NCBI GenBank assembly: GCA_021234155.1 | Contig: JAJEKV010000001.1 | Location: 15,755,491-15,819,490, forward strand | Length of the DNA stretch: 64,000 nt | Reading direction: 5' to 3' | Origin: Isoetes taiwanensis | Lineage: Eukaryota > Streptophyta > Lycopodiopsida > Isoetales > Isoetaceae | In this document: positions 37,184 to 52,979 of the stretch, piece by piece | How positions within the stretch are numbered: position 1 is the stretch's first letter | Layout of the letters: each line of letters starts with the position of its first letter | Position numbers and translations under genes: made by a program | The notes under the pieces: generated by a model | Told to the model about the DNA's origin: nothing | Database searches by the model: none | Seen by the model: only the letters and a program-made list of their open reading frames with translations

Positions 37184-38889
37184 ATATGGGCTTGGAAGTT
37201 ACAATTATTAAGATCATTCATAGTGTCGCGGGGATATTCTTTGAGTAATGGGCAAGTACATATTTGGAACAACAGAATATGTACAAAGATTAAATTCTTT
37301 ACTAAGTATTGTTATTTGCGGATGCATGATTAATTTCTTAAGTTTTAAGCTTAAGTAGATCCAATGGTCCGAGATTGATGGGATCTCCGGTTACCATAAA
37401 GTTAGCTGGCGGGCCGATCCGCGAAATTTCCGTTAAAGCCTCTAAAGGTTCTTCAAAGGAAATGATAAGCTAAAATGCCAAGATTAAAATATACTATTGT
37501 AGCTTGCTTGCGCGACACCTCTGTATCTGCGCTTGAAGGTGATTCTACGGCATAAAAGAATCGAGGCTTGAAATCTTTAGAATGAAGGGCCAAAATACAA
37601 TAAGCGTGGAGTCTTGTAACCGGGGAAGTAGCGCAATTGTATTCTAGAATCGGAAGGAAGAAGCCATTAGATTTTTAGGAAAGAAAGAGTTGTGCTTAAG
37701 TTGCAAAACGTACAAATATCAAAACTCAAAACCCTAGAGCGTCCCTCTCTGAGGCTGGTTCCTCGAAGGTTAACAATGAAATCTTGAAACTTTATTTGCC
37801 CTAGCCTTCAAATCTTGAACTCTTGAGTTTTCTTGTTGAATCACCTAGATCACTGCTGGGGTCTCTTGCTTTAATGCATGGCAAGCAGAGACGGGCTGAG
37901 CTTGTTCAATTAAAACAAAAGAATAAAGAGACATGATAATCCAAGAACAAAACTTTACAACAATGATGGGATCATGCGGTGGAACACTTTACTATTTTTG
38001 GCTTCATCCACTGGACAATTTACTGCCCATCTAATAATAAACAATCGATAAAAGCTCACGTATTCCTAATAGAACTTGGAAGTAATACATGATGCGGTAA
38101 AGTTTTTTTGTATTCACAGTTCAGTTCTTCACCATTAAAACCCGGAGATTGAGCAATCCGCGTTGTGCATAGACACGAGAATAGAATCACGGGCCCAAAC
38201 TTGTTCTAACTGAAAAATCGAAGTAGAAGACGAATCCAAAGAGCAATACGGTACAATAAGGATATAGGATGATTGGAAATAGCATTTCCGGTGAACCATA
38301 CTTGATCTACAAGTGAATCCGGATGCTTGATTGGCGGTTTACGTGACCAAGGTTGCCTCTACTCGCGACTTTTAGGGGGTAGCATAACATATGAGATGAT
38401 TATTCCACCTCACGATCCGCCGAAGCGGCCTTGAGCCCGATCTCAAATCATACAAACTATTTTTCAGATTTTGGAAGCCGCGAAATCTTTTTAGGGCCAC
38501 CAAAGACCAATAATCTTAGGAAATCACTCCAAAGCAACCCAAAAATATTTTCTACCATACGGAAAATCTCAAATTAAAGGGTTGATAGATTCAGGTATTA
38601 GGATTTGATTTGGCACTAGAGGCTAGCAGCTCTTGGGATTGTGGAAACAACTTTGTCCATTGCTCTCTCTGATTTCCATGACTGATATGCTCGGTTTGCT
38701 CTAGGTTCTTTGTACCCTTCAAGTTCTCGTCTAGCTATGTGAAACCTCCATCCATTTCTCCAGCGTCATGCCCAATTAGCGTCAACTTTGGCGGCCATGG
38801 TTTTCTGAAAGGTTTTTTGTTAGAGGATACTGGGTCCTGGCATCGCATGTCCATTTAAATGCATTATTTGTTTGATTGTTAGTATTTGT

Positions 38890-38950
38890 TGTTGGCTTTG
38901 TAGCTAGCTTTCGTGGTTTGCAACTTGTGATTGTTGGTTCGATTCCCTTA
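38890..38950 (+). repeat. tRNA-like B-box segment
   Basis: 'ggttcgattcc' at 38,936-38,946 is a good pol III B box. 'tgtagctagctttcgtgg' at 38,900-38,917 resembles a degraded A box at tRNA-like spacing. It sits directly at the left edge of the T-rich repeat region, so a SINE-derived head is possible. Weak on its own. Confidence 0.35.
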
Positions 38951-39092
38951 ATGGCCAAATATTTTTTCCCTTCTTTCTGGAATTTTTTTTCGTGTTTATA
39001 TGGCATAAACTTGTTGGGATAGTATATGGCCCAACAAAATTCCAATTTCTCTCCAAATATTCTCTCGTTTGTATTGCTTTTAAGTTGTTCTC

Positions 39093-42047
39093 TGGAAAAA
39101 CTTGTTTATATTGCATAAACTTGTTGGGAAAGTATATGGATCGATTTCTTTCAATGGCCGAACATTTTTTCCCATATTCTCTCGAGTTTCTTTCGTGTTT
39201 ATATTGCATAAACTTGTTGGGAAAGTATATGGCCCGACAAAAATTCCCATTTTTCTCATGTTTGTATTGTATTAAGTTGTTTTCTAGGAAATTTCCATAT
39301 TTTCTTGCGGTGATGTTGTATTAAATTGTTGTTGACGAAAGTTTATGGCCTGCCTTTGTGTAAAAGAGGTTTGGGGTCTTATGTCTTGTCTTCTTGGGCC
39401 TTGAGGGCATAACCTAGATTCTTCATTTTATTTTTTGAATGATGGGGTCCTCCTCCTTCTTGGAATGCGTATGGATGGTATGTTGTTTGTCCCTTCAAGT
39501 GGGTACTTTTGGATTTAATTATTCCTAAGGCTTGTATGGAGTGGAGTTTGAGAAATTGCGTGCTTGGTAAGGTTTGAGTAGTAGTTTGATTAGACTTCAT
39601 GTGTCGTTTTGTTTGCTTTCTTCTTTGGTAAATGGTCTAGATTTTAGTTCGCAGGTCTAATGATATTGTTGTGATTTTTCGCGCAGTATATGGCCATCAT
39701 TTGACACAACATTTATCCCTTCGCTCTTTTGCAAGATTGTCAAAATTGGTGCATTCTAGGAACTTTGGGACCACATGTGAGCCTAACTCTTTTTTTACAT
39801 TTAATACCTGGAGCATTTGCTTTTGTCTTTTTGTTTTGGTATGGAAACAAGGTCTGCCCATAGGTCACATAACTCCTCAATGAACAGCGGTATTTTTCTT
39901 TGATCTTTTCACTACATGTTCGTGTTTTACTTTATTCTCATTGATCACCTTCACAATCGTAAACATATATTTTTGTTTTCATGGAAATGCACGGTTAGTG
40001 ATGCGGGATCTCATTCATCATTTATCCTCCAAAATAAAGCTTGATGCTACCGTATACTTGATGATCTTTGCATGGACTCTCTTATTAAACGCATTTATTG
40101 TCCTTTTCCTATGATAGCATTGGATTTTATAGATTTGTGAACTTGACATCATGATGCATTTTTATCAGTATTTTTCTTGTCATCATAGAATTGGAATTTG
40201 TTGAGTTTCTTTTTTGAGGGTCACATCGAACAAATTGCATGCACTTTACTGTTTATCATTTCCCAAAAACCTCGGTATATTGCATTATGCAACGTTTAGG
40301 ACTTGTGTTAGGGCTTGTGTCATGTGGCAGTCATTGGTTATGGTTTCTCATTATCTCACTATAATGGTTTCCTAGAGTTAACATTTGTTGACACTACATG
40401 TTATAGTCTCTCATTAGATGCGATCTGCATTATCCTGTAGCTTCATGTGGCGTGGTTTCTTATTATCTCTCCTTTGTGGTGGTTTCCTAGAGTTAACATT
40501 TAAGCGACACTACATATTTATGCGTCTCATTTAGCTTAGATCTGCATTATCCTATTATGTTAGCATTCCACAATAAGGTTACTTTGGGCACCATGTGGCT
40601 TCATATGAGCCATTAGATTCATTTTGGTTTGTTATCACGTGCATTTGCTTTTCTTGGATCATCACATGGTTTGCCTACGATTGGCCTTTCAGCCGCTCCT
40701 ATATCTACATTTCGTGATGTCATTTGTCTATAGATGTTGTTGCATGAATTGGTACATCACGGGTTGTTGGTTATGTTAGCCTCTAGGCGAGGAGATTACT
40801 CTCCCACGCAAAGCATCAATTGCCACTACTACGAATAGGTTTGCGATGTCGTTTTGCGGCGTCTTAGCGACATACTTGAACATCAACGTGGTATGCGGCT
40901 TTATGCTTGTTCCTTTCGTCGCCAAATGGCGTCGCCCGTGGATTAAATCGCGGGCGGCGTCCACGTCCTATCGGCGTCCGCGTCGCATAAGCAATGTATT
41001 AAGCGCGGCGTCATGGGCGTCCCATCGTACATAATATGTCCTTATGGCCGTTTTCTGAGGCGTACAGCTCATATGTTAAAGAGCGTTACATATGCGATAA
41101 GCCCAAAATGTTTTTAGAGTGGACTTGAACTTAACCTTTGGCTAACAAACACGAGGCCCTTCTGAACACCTCAATAGCTTGTATTTGTATTTATTTTGTG
41201 TTTATTGGCTGAGTTGCAATGAGGCGTTAGGTTCGCGACATTCGTTGTAATGGCGGTGCCTGCGGCGTGATCGTCGCTTAGTGGCATTATGCGAAATAGG
41301 CCACTGGAAAATGCCATCACGTTCAAGCTGCGCGGCGTCGGCGTTCTACTTGCGGCGTTATTTTGAACTTTATTACCCAGCGTCTGAAGCGATATGATTT
41401 TGCCATTCGCGGCGTCGGTAGAGGCGTTCCCTGTCTGGCGACATACGTTTAAATTTTGCAATGTGACGTCATGAGGAGCGTCACGATTTTCGCGGCGATG
41501 GGCGTTTCATATCGTCATAAGCGGCGTCATATAGCCCGGCTCCCTCTAGTAGTGTGCAAGTTCTTTGTTTTGGTTGGGGTTTTTGATCAGGGCGGCTAAG
41601 AAGAATGAGTGGCGGGTATTTCTCTGGTTATATTACGTGTCATATGAGGTTAGATTTTACATACATCTTTGTTCGTTGGCTAGTTAGTTACATTTCTTTA
41701 TATTTGTGGGTACATTAGATTAGTCCCAATTGGCCAACTAGGGGCTTCTATTGTTCATTGTCTTTGAGTTTTGCAATTGATTCCCTCCTCTTTCAGTGTT
41801 TAGCCACACATTTTTCCATGTTACTTCCTATTTGTCCCATCTACGTATTTGCTTCGATTCTTGTTATTTGCTCCTTTCACATATACCATACAAGTTCATT
41901 TGATTTTTCTCGTTTTGATTACCTATCCGAGATTCACTTGTTAGTTCTCTTTTGTAGTTGCTTCATCTTGCTTTCGGGTTGCATTGTTTGTTCCATTGCT
42001 TCATTCACTCTTTGTCTCGTCTTCTTTGGTCACTTTCGGTACTCCCG
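39093..42047. repeat. Tandem duplication, left copy (A), carrying a CACTA insertion
   Basis: This copy aligns from end to end with 42,048-44,240. Long exact blocks are shared, such as 'cataaacttgttgggaaag', 'tgtcttgtcttcttgggcc', 'aattgcatgcactttactg' and 'cccaattggccaactagg'. Without the 731 bp insert and its 3 bp target duplication the unit is about 2.22 kb. Its left part has three local versions of a roughly 150 bp subunit (about 38,940, 39,100 and 39,190). A roughly 130 bp segment with 'cctagagttaacattt' is duplicated inside it (40,370 and 40,485). The unit is non-coding and T-rich on the plus strand. Confidence 0.9.
40824..41554. mobile_element. Non-autonomous CACTA (EnSpm-type) DNA transposon, 731 bp
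   Basis: The element begins CACTACTAC and ends TAGTAGTG, giving 8 bp perfect terminal inverted repeats with the CACTA signature. TGC is repeated on both sides (40,821-40,823 and 41,555-41,557), the 3 bp target duplication typical of this superfamily. The homologous position in copy B reads 'tattgcaag' with one TGC and no insert. Inside, GGCGTC/GCGGCGTC motifs recur about a dozen times near both ends, resembling subterminal transposase-binding repeats. The element is much richer in G+C and CpG than its surroundings. No transposase fits, so it depends on enzyme supplied elsewhere. Confidence 0.88.
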
Positions 42048-44240
42048 TGGAAAAACTTGTTTTATATTGCATAACTTGTTGGGAAAGTATATGGATCGAT
42101 TTCTTCAATGGCGAACATTTTTCCCATATTCTCGAGTTTCTTTAGGTGTTTATGTGCATAAACTTGTTGGGAAAGTATATGGCTAATAAAAATTCCATTT
42201 TCTCATGTTTGTATTGTATTAAGTTGTTTTTCTAGGAAATTTCCACACATTTTCTTGCGGTGATGTTGTATTAAATTGTTGTTGTTGTGAAGTTTATGGC
42301 CTGCCTTTGTGTAAAGGAGTTTGGGGTCTTATGTCTTGTCTTCTTGGGCCTTGAGGGCATAACCTAGATTCTTCATTTATTTTTTGATAAGTAGGTCCTC
42401 ACTCATGGCAGATGCGTATGGATGGTAATATTTGTTTTGTCCTTCAAGTGGAGTGCTTTTGGATTTTGGTCTTCCTCTGAGGCTTGTATGGAGTGGAGTT
42501 TGAGAAGTGCGTGCTTAGTATTGAGTTTGGTAAATAGTTTGATTAGACTTAGGTGTAATGCGTTTTGTTTGCTTTCTTCTTTGGTAAATATGGTCTAGAT
42601 TTTAGTTTTACTTGAGTCCTAATGATATTGTTGTGATTTTTAAGCGGTATATGGCCATCATTTGACTACAACTTATTTATCCTTAAGCTCTTTTTGCAAG
42701 ATTGTCAAATTGTCACCATTCTAAGGAACTTTGGGACCACCATTGAGCTAACTCTTTTACATTAGATTTTCATTGAATGCACGGGCATTTGCTTTTTGTC
42801 TTTTTTGTTTTGGTATGTTTCAGTGCGCCCATAGGTCACATAACTCCTCAATAAGACAAGCGGTATTTTTCTTTGATCTTTCCACTACATGTTAGGTGTT
42901 TTGCTATTCTCATTGATCCTTCACAATCGTAAACATATATTTTGTTTTCATGGAAATCTGGTTAGTCAGTACAGGATCTCATTCATCATTTATCTCCAAA
43001 ATAAACAGTATTCTCGTATCTTGATGATCTTTGCATTTTCTATGATAGCATTGGATTTTATGGATTTGTAAACTTGACATCATGATGCATTTTATCAGTA
43101 TTTTTCTTGTCATCATAGAATTGGAATTTATTGATTTTTGTTTTTTGAGGGTCACATCGAACAAATTGCATGCACTTTACTGTTTATCATTTCCCAAAAA
43201 CCTCGGTATATTGCATTATGCAACGTTTAGGACTTGTGTTAGGGCTTGTGTCATGTGGCAGTCAAATTGGTTATGGTTTCTCATTATCTCACTATAATGG
43301 TTTCCTAGAGTTAACATTTGTTGACACTACATGTTATAGTCTCTCATTAGCTCTGATCCTGCATTATCCTATGCTTCATGTGGCCGTCAAATTGTTTGTG
43401 GTTTCTCATTATCTCTCCTTTGTGAGGAGTGGTTTCTAAGGTTAACATTTCTTGCGACACTACATGGTATGCGTCTCTCATTAGCTTAGATCCTGCATTA
43501 TCCTATTATGTTCGCGCATTCCATAATAAGGTGCTAGGACTTGCACCATGTGGCTTCATATGAGCCATTAGATTCATTTTGGTTTGTTATCCTGATGCAT
43601 TGCTTTTACTTGGATCCTCAGATGGTTTGCTACGATTGGCCTTTCCATCCAACTCCTATCTACATTTCGTGATGTGATTTGTCTATAGATATTGTTCGCA
43701 TGAATTAGATACATACGGGTTGTTGGTTATGTTAGCCTCTAGGCCAGGGAGGTCTCTCCACATAAGCATCTATTGCAAGTTCTTTGTTTGGTTGGGGTTT
43801 TTGATCAGGACGCTAAGAGATAGGTGACGAGGTGTTCTCTCTCTGGTTATGTTACACGTGTCATATGAGGTTAGATTTTACATACATCTTTGTTACGTTG
43901 GCTAGTTAGTTACATTTCTTTATATTTGTGGCTGTTAGATTAGTCCCAATTGGCCAACTAGGGGCTTCTATTGTTCATTGTCTTTGACTTTTACTATTGA
44001 TTCCCTCACTATAGTGTTTTAGCGCACATTTTTTTCCATATTTACTTCTATTTGTCCATCATTATTTAGCTCAGTTCTTATTTGCTCCTTTCCACACTTA
44101 TACCATACAAGTTCATTTGATTTTCTCGTTTGATTACCTATCGAGTTATTTAGTTCTCTTTGCGATTGCTTCATCACCTTTCGGATTGCATTGTTTCCAT
44201 TGCTTCATTCACTCTTTGTCATTCTTTGCTGTGGTCACTC
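42048..44240. repeat. Tandem duplication, right copy (B), empty-site allele
   Basis: About 2.19 kb, directly following copy A and starting at the same 'tggaaaaacttgtt' phrase. It lacks the CACTA element. Copies A and B have long identical stretches broken by small clustered differences, many of which involve CAG/CTG in one copy. Homology ends near 44,240 (ggtcactc). No protein-coding family is recognised. Confidence 0.88.
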
Positions 44241-47820
<3,580 letters not shown>

Positions 47821-47829
47821 GTTTTTGAA

Positions 47830-48585
47830 TATGACCTCGTGGTGGGAGCGCACTTGTCAACCGCTGGCAGAAATATGGATGGCTTTCGAGGAGGCACACA
47901 AAGTGTTCACTATCTGCCAAATAGAAGGTCATGTCATAGGGGCAATAACTCCTTCTTACTTTATTTTATTTCAATACAAGTACAAACAATAGAGATTCAA
48001 CCAAATATGGTGCTTTATACAGGCGCTTCTTTGGACAGAGTGCCGGGGTAATAAGCTACTTGGGGACTTACTCAATATGGTGAAGGTGCCCTTGCTTTAG
48101 AATATTGAGAAAATGCAATAGGAAGATATAATAACCAACCTTTCTAAGTGCATTAAAAGCATGTGCTACAACATAGAAGGCGCACTTATGAGACGTTATG
48201 TTAAGAGTTACTTGGGTTGATATGTATGCAAATATAGGTTTAAGTGAGGCTGCGGATCTTTGAGATATGGTATCGAGGGGGTCTGTGACCTTAAGATATA
48301 TTTAGTCTAAAGTATATGTTTTGAAATATTTATTTGGTGTTTAAAAATGTTGCAAGAGGACATAAGACCAAATGTTTTATCATATGGGAAGGAAGACATT
48401 CTTGCTTTAGAATATTTTGAAAAAATGCAACATGAAGGCATAAAGCTAAATAACATTCTCGAATAAGGACAAGCATGAAAGCGGATAAAAGCTCCCAAAA
48501 TAGGCTTTTCATTCATCTCGTGAGGAATTCTACTACAATGCTTGAGTGGTAGGTACGCACATTTGCAAGCTACCCACAATGGCTC
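47830..48585 (+). pseudogene. PPR protein pseudogene fragment (PLS type)
   Basis: Broken plus-strand frames read in PPR order. FEEAHKVF lies near 47,884-47,907, then an MPNR block with LSALKACAT at about 48,138-48,170, then VDMYANIGLSEAADL at about 48,215-48,262. RPNVLSYG leading into DILALEYFEKMQHEGIKLNN fills 48,364-48,455 in one frame. These are the L/S-type repeat signatures (L-x-A-C-A, D-M-Y-A-x-x-G, F-x-x-M-x-x-E-G-I-x-x-N) of plant organellar RNA-binding PPR proteins. 'ttgctttagaatattgagaaaatgcaat' at 48,092-48,118 is an earlier, broken copy of the same repeat helix. Stops and frame shifts occur between blocks. It is a fragment of about three repeats with no start codon or C-terminal E/DYW domain, either a decayed gene or a retro-copy. 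Confidence 0.7.
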
Positions 48586-51116
48586 TGAGGAAAGGAATAA
48601 GTTATATCATCTGGACCCCAAAAATTCTCACGGATATGCGTTTAAGTATATGCACTTGAGAGCTTATCGCCGGGATTACAAAACCCGCCCTTTAGGGTTT
48701 TGAGAAAAATCTAGTGATAAACTCGGCAAGTCTTAGACACAATGTAAAGGCTGCAAAAATGCTCCCCACAAAGAAACCCACGAAGTACGAGAAGAGAGCG
48801 GAAGTACGTACACCACACATCCAACAAGCTAGAACACAAGATAGAAAACAACAACCTCGAAGCGAGGGGGTTGATCACGCATGCTGCCTTGTGACAAAAA
48901 CAATCTCAGCCGAGGGGCTGGTCCGCATGCCGCAGCGACAAAAACAACATTTACAATAATATACATATTATTAAGGGGAAGGTGGGTGGGAGTCAAGAGG
49001 CTGGCGAGAGAGAGAGGAGAAACGCTGATGAAGTCCATGAAGAACATGCAAAATAAAAATTTAAGCGAACAAAGGCCCTAGAAAATGCATGCAATGCATG
49101 CTCGCCCATTCGAGAATACCGATCCGATGGCTCGGATCGATGGGATTGTTAGGTACCCTTTGGCTGTAGGGGTAATGCACTATGGCAATGTGTACTGCAA
49201 CAACATTTTTGCAAGAAAGGCTACTCGTGAGTCTTGGTCATGCATTTAAGGTAAAATAGAATGTCTCCTATGTAAGATTGCTAGCCAAAAGTGTTAAACA
49301 GATGAAAGAGACTGTCTAAATGGAAATTTTTCATCAGACTAAGTATGAATACTTCACTGCAAAATCACATGACTGAAATGTTTACTTTCCATGCAACAAT
49401 TGATGGCCAACATACTAGGGACTTCAATATTGGCGTTCAACTCATAGCAGTTTCATGGAACACTTTTAAGTAACTATTTCCATACTATTTATATAGTATA
49501 TTTCGTGCTAAACATCTTAAAACTAATTGTTTGTGTTGTAATCCATAATCACATCAACTTCGTATAAGAGAAGAACCTTTTCCGAATGTCACCTTTGGCT
49601 AGCAAATCAATGCTTTCTTTTTGCCATTTGTAGTTATTCTTTCAAATTGGAGGATGATGACAAGGAAGGATATGTACAACCACACTGCCAACAACAATGA
49701 GATTGTAAAATTGGATTCTTCCACCACAACTGATTATGATTAGCCTATCTAAAATTTCTATGCAAGCACTTTTTGAGTGGACTTTTACTTGCCAGATTTC
49801 ATAACCATGTGCTAATCATAGTTACTCTTTCTATCTTCATTGACATGCAAATAGAAACACAAAGCACTTTAAGCCACAATGACACACAAAGTTGTTATAA
49901 AAACAGTTTCAAAACGAGCAAATTTTCATTATATGTAGAGACCAACTATTGCGCATATAAATGCACAATGTCGTATTTACAATACATGCATGTTGCCTAC
50001 TTGGCAAGTAACTTCATAACCCTCCCAAGATGTAATTTTGGGGCAACCCGCATTAGGAGTGCGCCTTATTTAATTGGGAAAAACTACAAAATGCTTTTAT
50101 GTTTTGACATACCCCTAATTTTTCATAAATTCACCGAAGACCCTTGGTCGATGTACATTACATATTGTATTTTTGAAAATTATTCAAATACTAGTAAGTT
50201 TTTCATTAATTCCTCAAATCTCTTATGTTTGTTTAAAATCCCAAACTGTCTAAGCGATAAGCAAGGTACAACATTACCGTGAGAGAGGTTTTATATTCAT
50301 TCTGCTTTTTTGTTTTCGTGAGCATACGTGATATCTGCAATCCTTTGCTAAATGCTTGGTTAAATTGCATTTTGACATAGAAGGAGACCAAAGCTAGAAC
50401 TACAACAGGTGTGAACACCATAAGCCCAATAAGAAATTTACATGCTTGGGAAAGGGACATGATCGACCCCCACAATCAAGCACTGGCTTACACGCGATGC
50501 TAATCTGTGAAGCAAAGAGAAACGGGTAATAAGCGTTAAAGCATTCTTCAGAGAGAGCATAGACATGCAAGCATGCAATACACATGGCGTGCATAGCCTA
50601 TTGGCGGCATGCGAACTTATGAGATCTCCAGTAGTCAGATGCATTACTTGATAGGTAAAGCTGCGATAAATCAATATCACCATTACTTTTCAATCGAGCA
50701 CCACTTAGATGTCACCGAAATGTTTTTTTCCATCTTGAATATGTTGCAATACTTGAATGAGTAAACTGCGATAAATCTAACAACCACCATTGCTTTTAAT
50801 CCCCTGGGCATCAATTAGATGTCGCCAAACTATTTTTTTCCTCTTGAATATGTAGCATAATGATAGGGGATTCCAGGGGGATTTGATATAGATGCATAAA
50901 TCACTATCCCTGAGACCATAGACGATGCCCCTAAAACGAATTATTAGGTTATTATTATTAAAAAACTGAAAAAAAAAGCACATACAGATTCAATAGAGAG
51001 CATGTCAGTTTACTAGGGCATTATAGTTAAAGCATTCTTATTAAGATATTGAATTATTTTGGTAAAGGTTCGAGTCTCCCTATCTCAAAATCTAACGCTT
51101 ATGTGGCCCTATTCTT
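48586..51116. other. Spacer, nothing recognised
   Basis: No family match. A plus-strand frame at 49,773-50,282 is open for 169 codons but is Cys/Phe/Asn/Thr-rich with no motif. A small hairpin (gatccga tggc tcggatc) and 'gcatgcaatgcatgc' occur near 49,085-49,140. A B-box-like 'ggttcgagtctcc' lies at 51,067-51,079, just left of the copia insertion. Confidence 0.5.
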
Positions 51117-51121
51117 AAGGG

Positions 51122-51953
51122 TGATAAGTTTTCAGCTTGATAAGTCTGTGATGCAATCATGAGAAGCGTGCTTGATGGATTGCATCGGAATACATGTGGC
51201 GGAACCAGTCACGATGAACACAAGTTAGCGCATGAAACCTAAGGGTGAACTGATGACTCAAGCATTCTATTATTACTGCCCTGAGAAGCGGTAAGGTAGG
51301 TAGAACTTTAATCATGTAATTATCTAGAATGCGATGGTGATGATAGGTTGCTTGATTAAGTGCCAGTAAATTTCATCATTGAATATTGAGAACCTAATAT
51401 TTATCACCATTAGTGAAGACTTGAAGAAGAAAGTGAATAAATTCAGAGTAAGATTCAATGGTTAAAAGGCCAATTTTACTTGAGAGATCTGTGGGGTGTG
51501 CACCCACGGCTTTCGTTTAGATGCATTTTGTCACAATGGGATATATCTTGGGATGAGAATTGGCCGGATAGGAAAGTAAAGTTTTCCTTAACGCGGATTG
51601 AAGATTATGTAAGGAACCACGGTGAACAATGGTACATAGCGGTGCTAGTAGATCCGGTGGGAAGAATGCATAATGCTCAAGTCAAAATTTGAGCTACGAT
51701 GTCAGTCAATGCCGATGAACGTGCTACATTATATGATTTTAAAGGTTTAAAGCCAATGGTTTTATTGACCATTAGTTATTTTCCTATAACGGTGAGTTCA
51801 AGTTTACATTAGTGGAGATTAGAACCATATTGTGGCTCTCCACTAAATTCTCATTGCACTACATGAGTTCATGTAGATCTTGAATTGGAAAAATCTTGCT
51901 AGGCATTTTTGTCACTACACTTATGTAATCTAATCTTGCCTCTAAATTTATCG
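51122..51953 (+). repeat. Copia 5' LTR
   Basis: About 832 bp, aligning throughout with 56,275-57,110. It opens TGATAAG. Its last base reads G (tttatcg) where the 3' LTR has A (tttatca). Directly after it, 'attgtcgagccatctc' is a poor match to the usual copia primer-binding site for initiator tRNA-Met, with bases apparently missing. Confidence 0.9.
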
Positions 51954-52330
51954 ATTAATTGTCGAGCCATCTCAATCATGTCTATGATTTGGGCAGGTTT
52001 GTAACACCATAGGCGTATATAAAAGGTGGTCGGGATTTCAAATATGGAAGGATGCCATAATGCATGTTACGGATGTGGAGGCTGCGGGAGGTAGTTGATC
52101 CAAATAGCTCGTGCGGCAGATGTCTTTGACTAAGAACAGCTTCTCTGAGATTCGGTTGTTGGAGCTACGGTGTGTCTGGGGGGAAAGCCACCCGGCTGGT
52201 GTGAAAGTGCGGTTCGGGAGGCTGCGGTGGGAGGTACTAGTGGCTGGGCGTTACGGAGGAGGTACTAATGCAGGAGGAGGAAAATCATTGCGAGGCTAAA
52301 GTCAAGGAAGCCTGAGTATCATAACTTTAG
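51954..52330 (+). other. Copia leader, unusually G-rich
   Basis: Between the 5' LTR and the gag region there is a G-rich stretch (about 52,070-52,300) containing 'gggaggctgcggtgggagg' and similar runs. It does not resemble the start of a copia gag protein. It may be untranslated leader or a small insertion. Confidence 0.4.
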
Positions 52331-52870
52331 CCAAGGTAGAATCACCACGCTATCGTTTAAAAGTTAAGATCTCTTTCAGTCCGAGGAGATGTAAAATTTC
52401 TTCTTAAGCACTATGAGGAGAAAACATTCTCTCAAATAGATTTATTGGAAAATGAATTAAGAAATCTAAAAACTTAGAGAGGATGAAGATGTCGAATTTT
52501 TTAATAAGTTTGATAGCGATTCTTGACCTAGAAGGAAATTTTGGTGTTGTAACATCTGAGAGGAGTGGGGTGTTGCAAATTTCAGAAACAATAGGGAGAA
52601 TAAACTCTAGCATTATTCATTAGAAATTCAAGCAAAGAAAGTAGGGAGGAGAAGTCATGCTTAGAATTTGAATGGGGCAGAAGAAATATTGAGGGCAAAG
52701 CCAAAATGAAGAAACCCACTGAAATATTAGTAATGAAAAGGAAAGGTAAAATAATTTGCTACCGCTGTCATGAGCTGAGGGGGCATTATAAAAGTGAATG
52801 TCTAAATTAAAGAAGAGTTTAATTGCTACAATTGTGGGAAAGAGGACATGCGACCTCTAAGTGCCCCACA
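52331..52870 (+). pseudogene. Copia gag with two CCHC zinc knuckles
   Basis: Fragments of a Lys/Glu-rich, helix-type gag precede two nucleic-acid-binding knuckles. CYRCHE..GHYKSEC lies at 52,757-52,802. CYNCGK then GHATSKCP after a frame change lies at 52,824-52,865. The knuckles have the C-x2-C-x4-H-x4-C spacing, except for one extra codon in the first and a frame shift in the second. Gag packages the element RNA in the cytoplasm. Confidence 0.72.
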
Positions 52871-52979
52871 CCAAAATTATGGTAAAACTTCTAGAGGAAG
52901 GGTGACTCCAGCGAGGAGGAAGAAGCGGCGAGAGGTAAGTGGAGGATATGAGAAAGCATACATGCGCTAAGAGAAGAAC

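Larger units (their letters stand above)
34601..38880. other. Spacer with small repeats, no gene recognised
   Basis: No family match. 36,000-36,250 has a GC-richer purine-rich stretch that looks like LTR or untranslated sequence, without a partner. A frame at 36,661-36,927 is open for 88 codons but has no motif. Small repeats are listed separately. Confidence 0.5.

Noticed and set aside
49773-50282. 169-codon open frame on the plus strand
   Set aside because: It has no recognisable domain, no plausible neighbours and a composition typical of AT-rich spacer.
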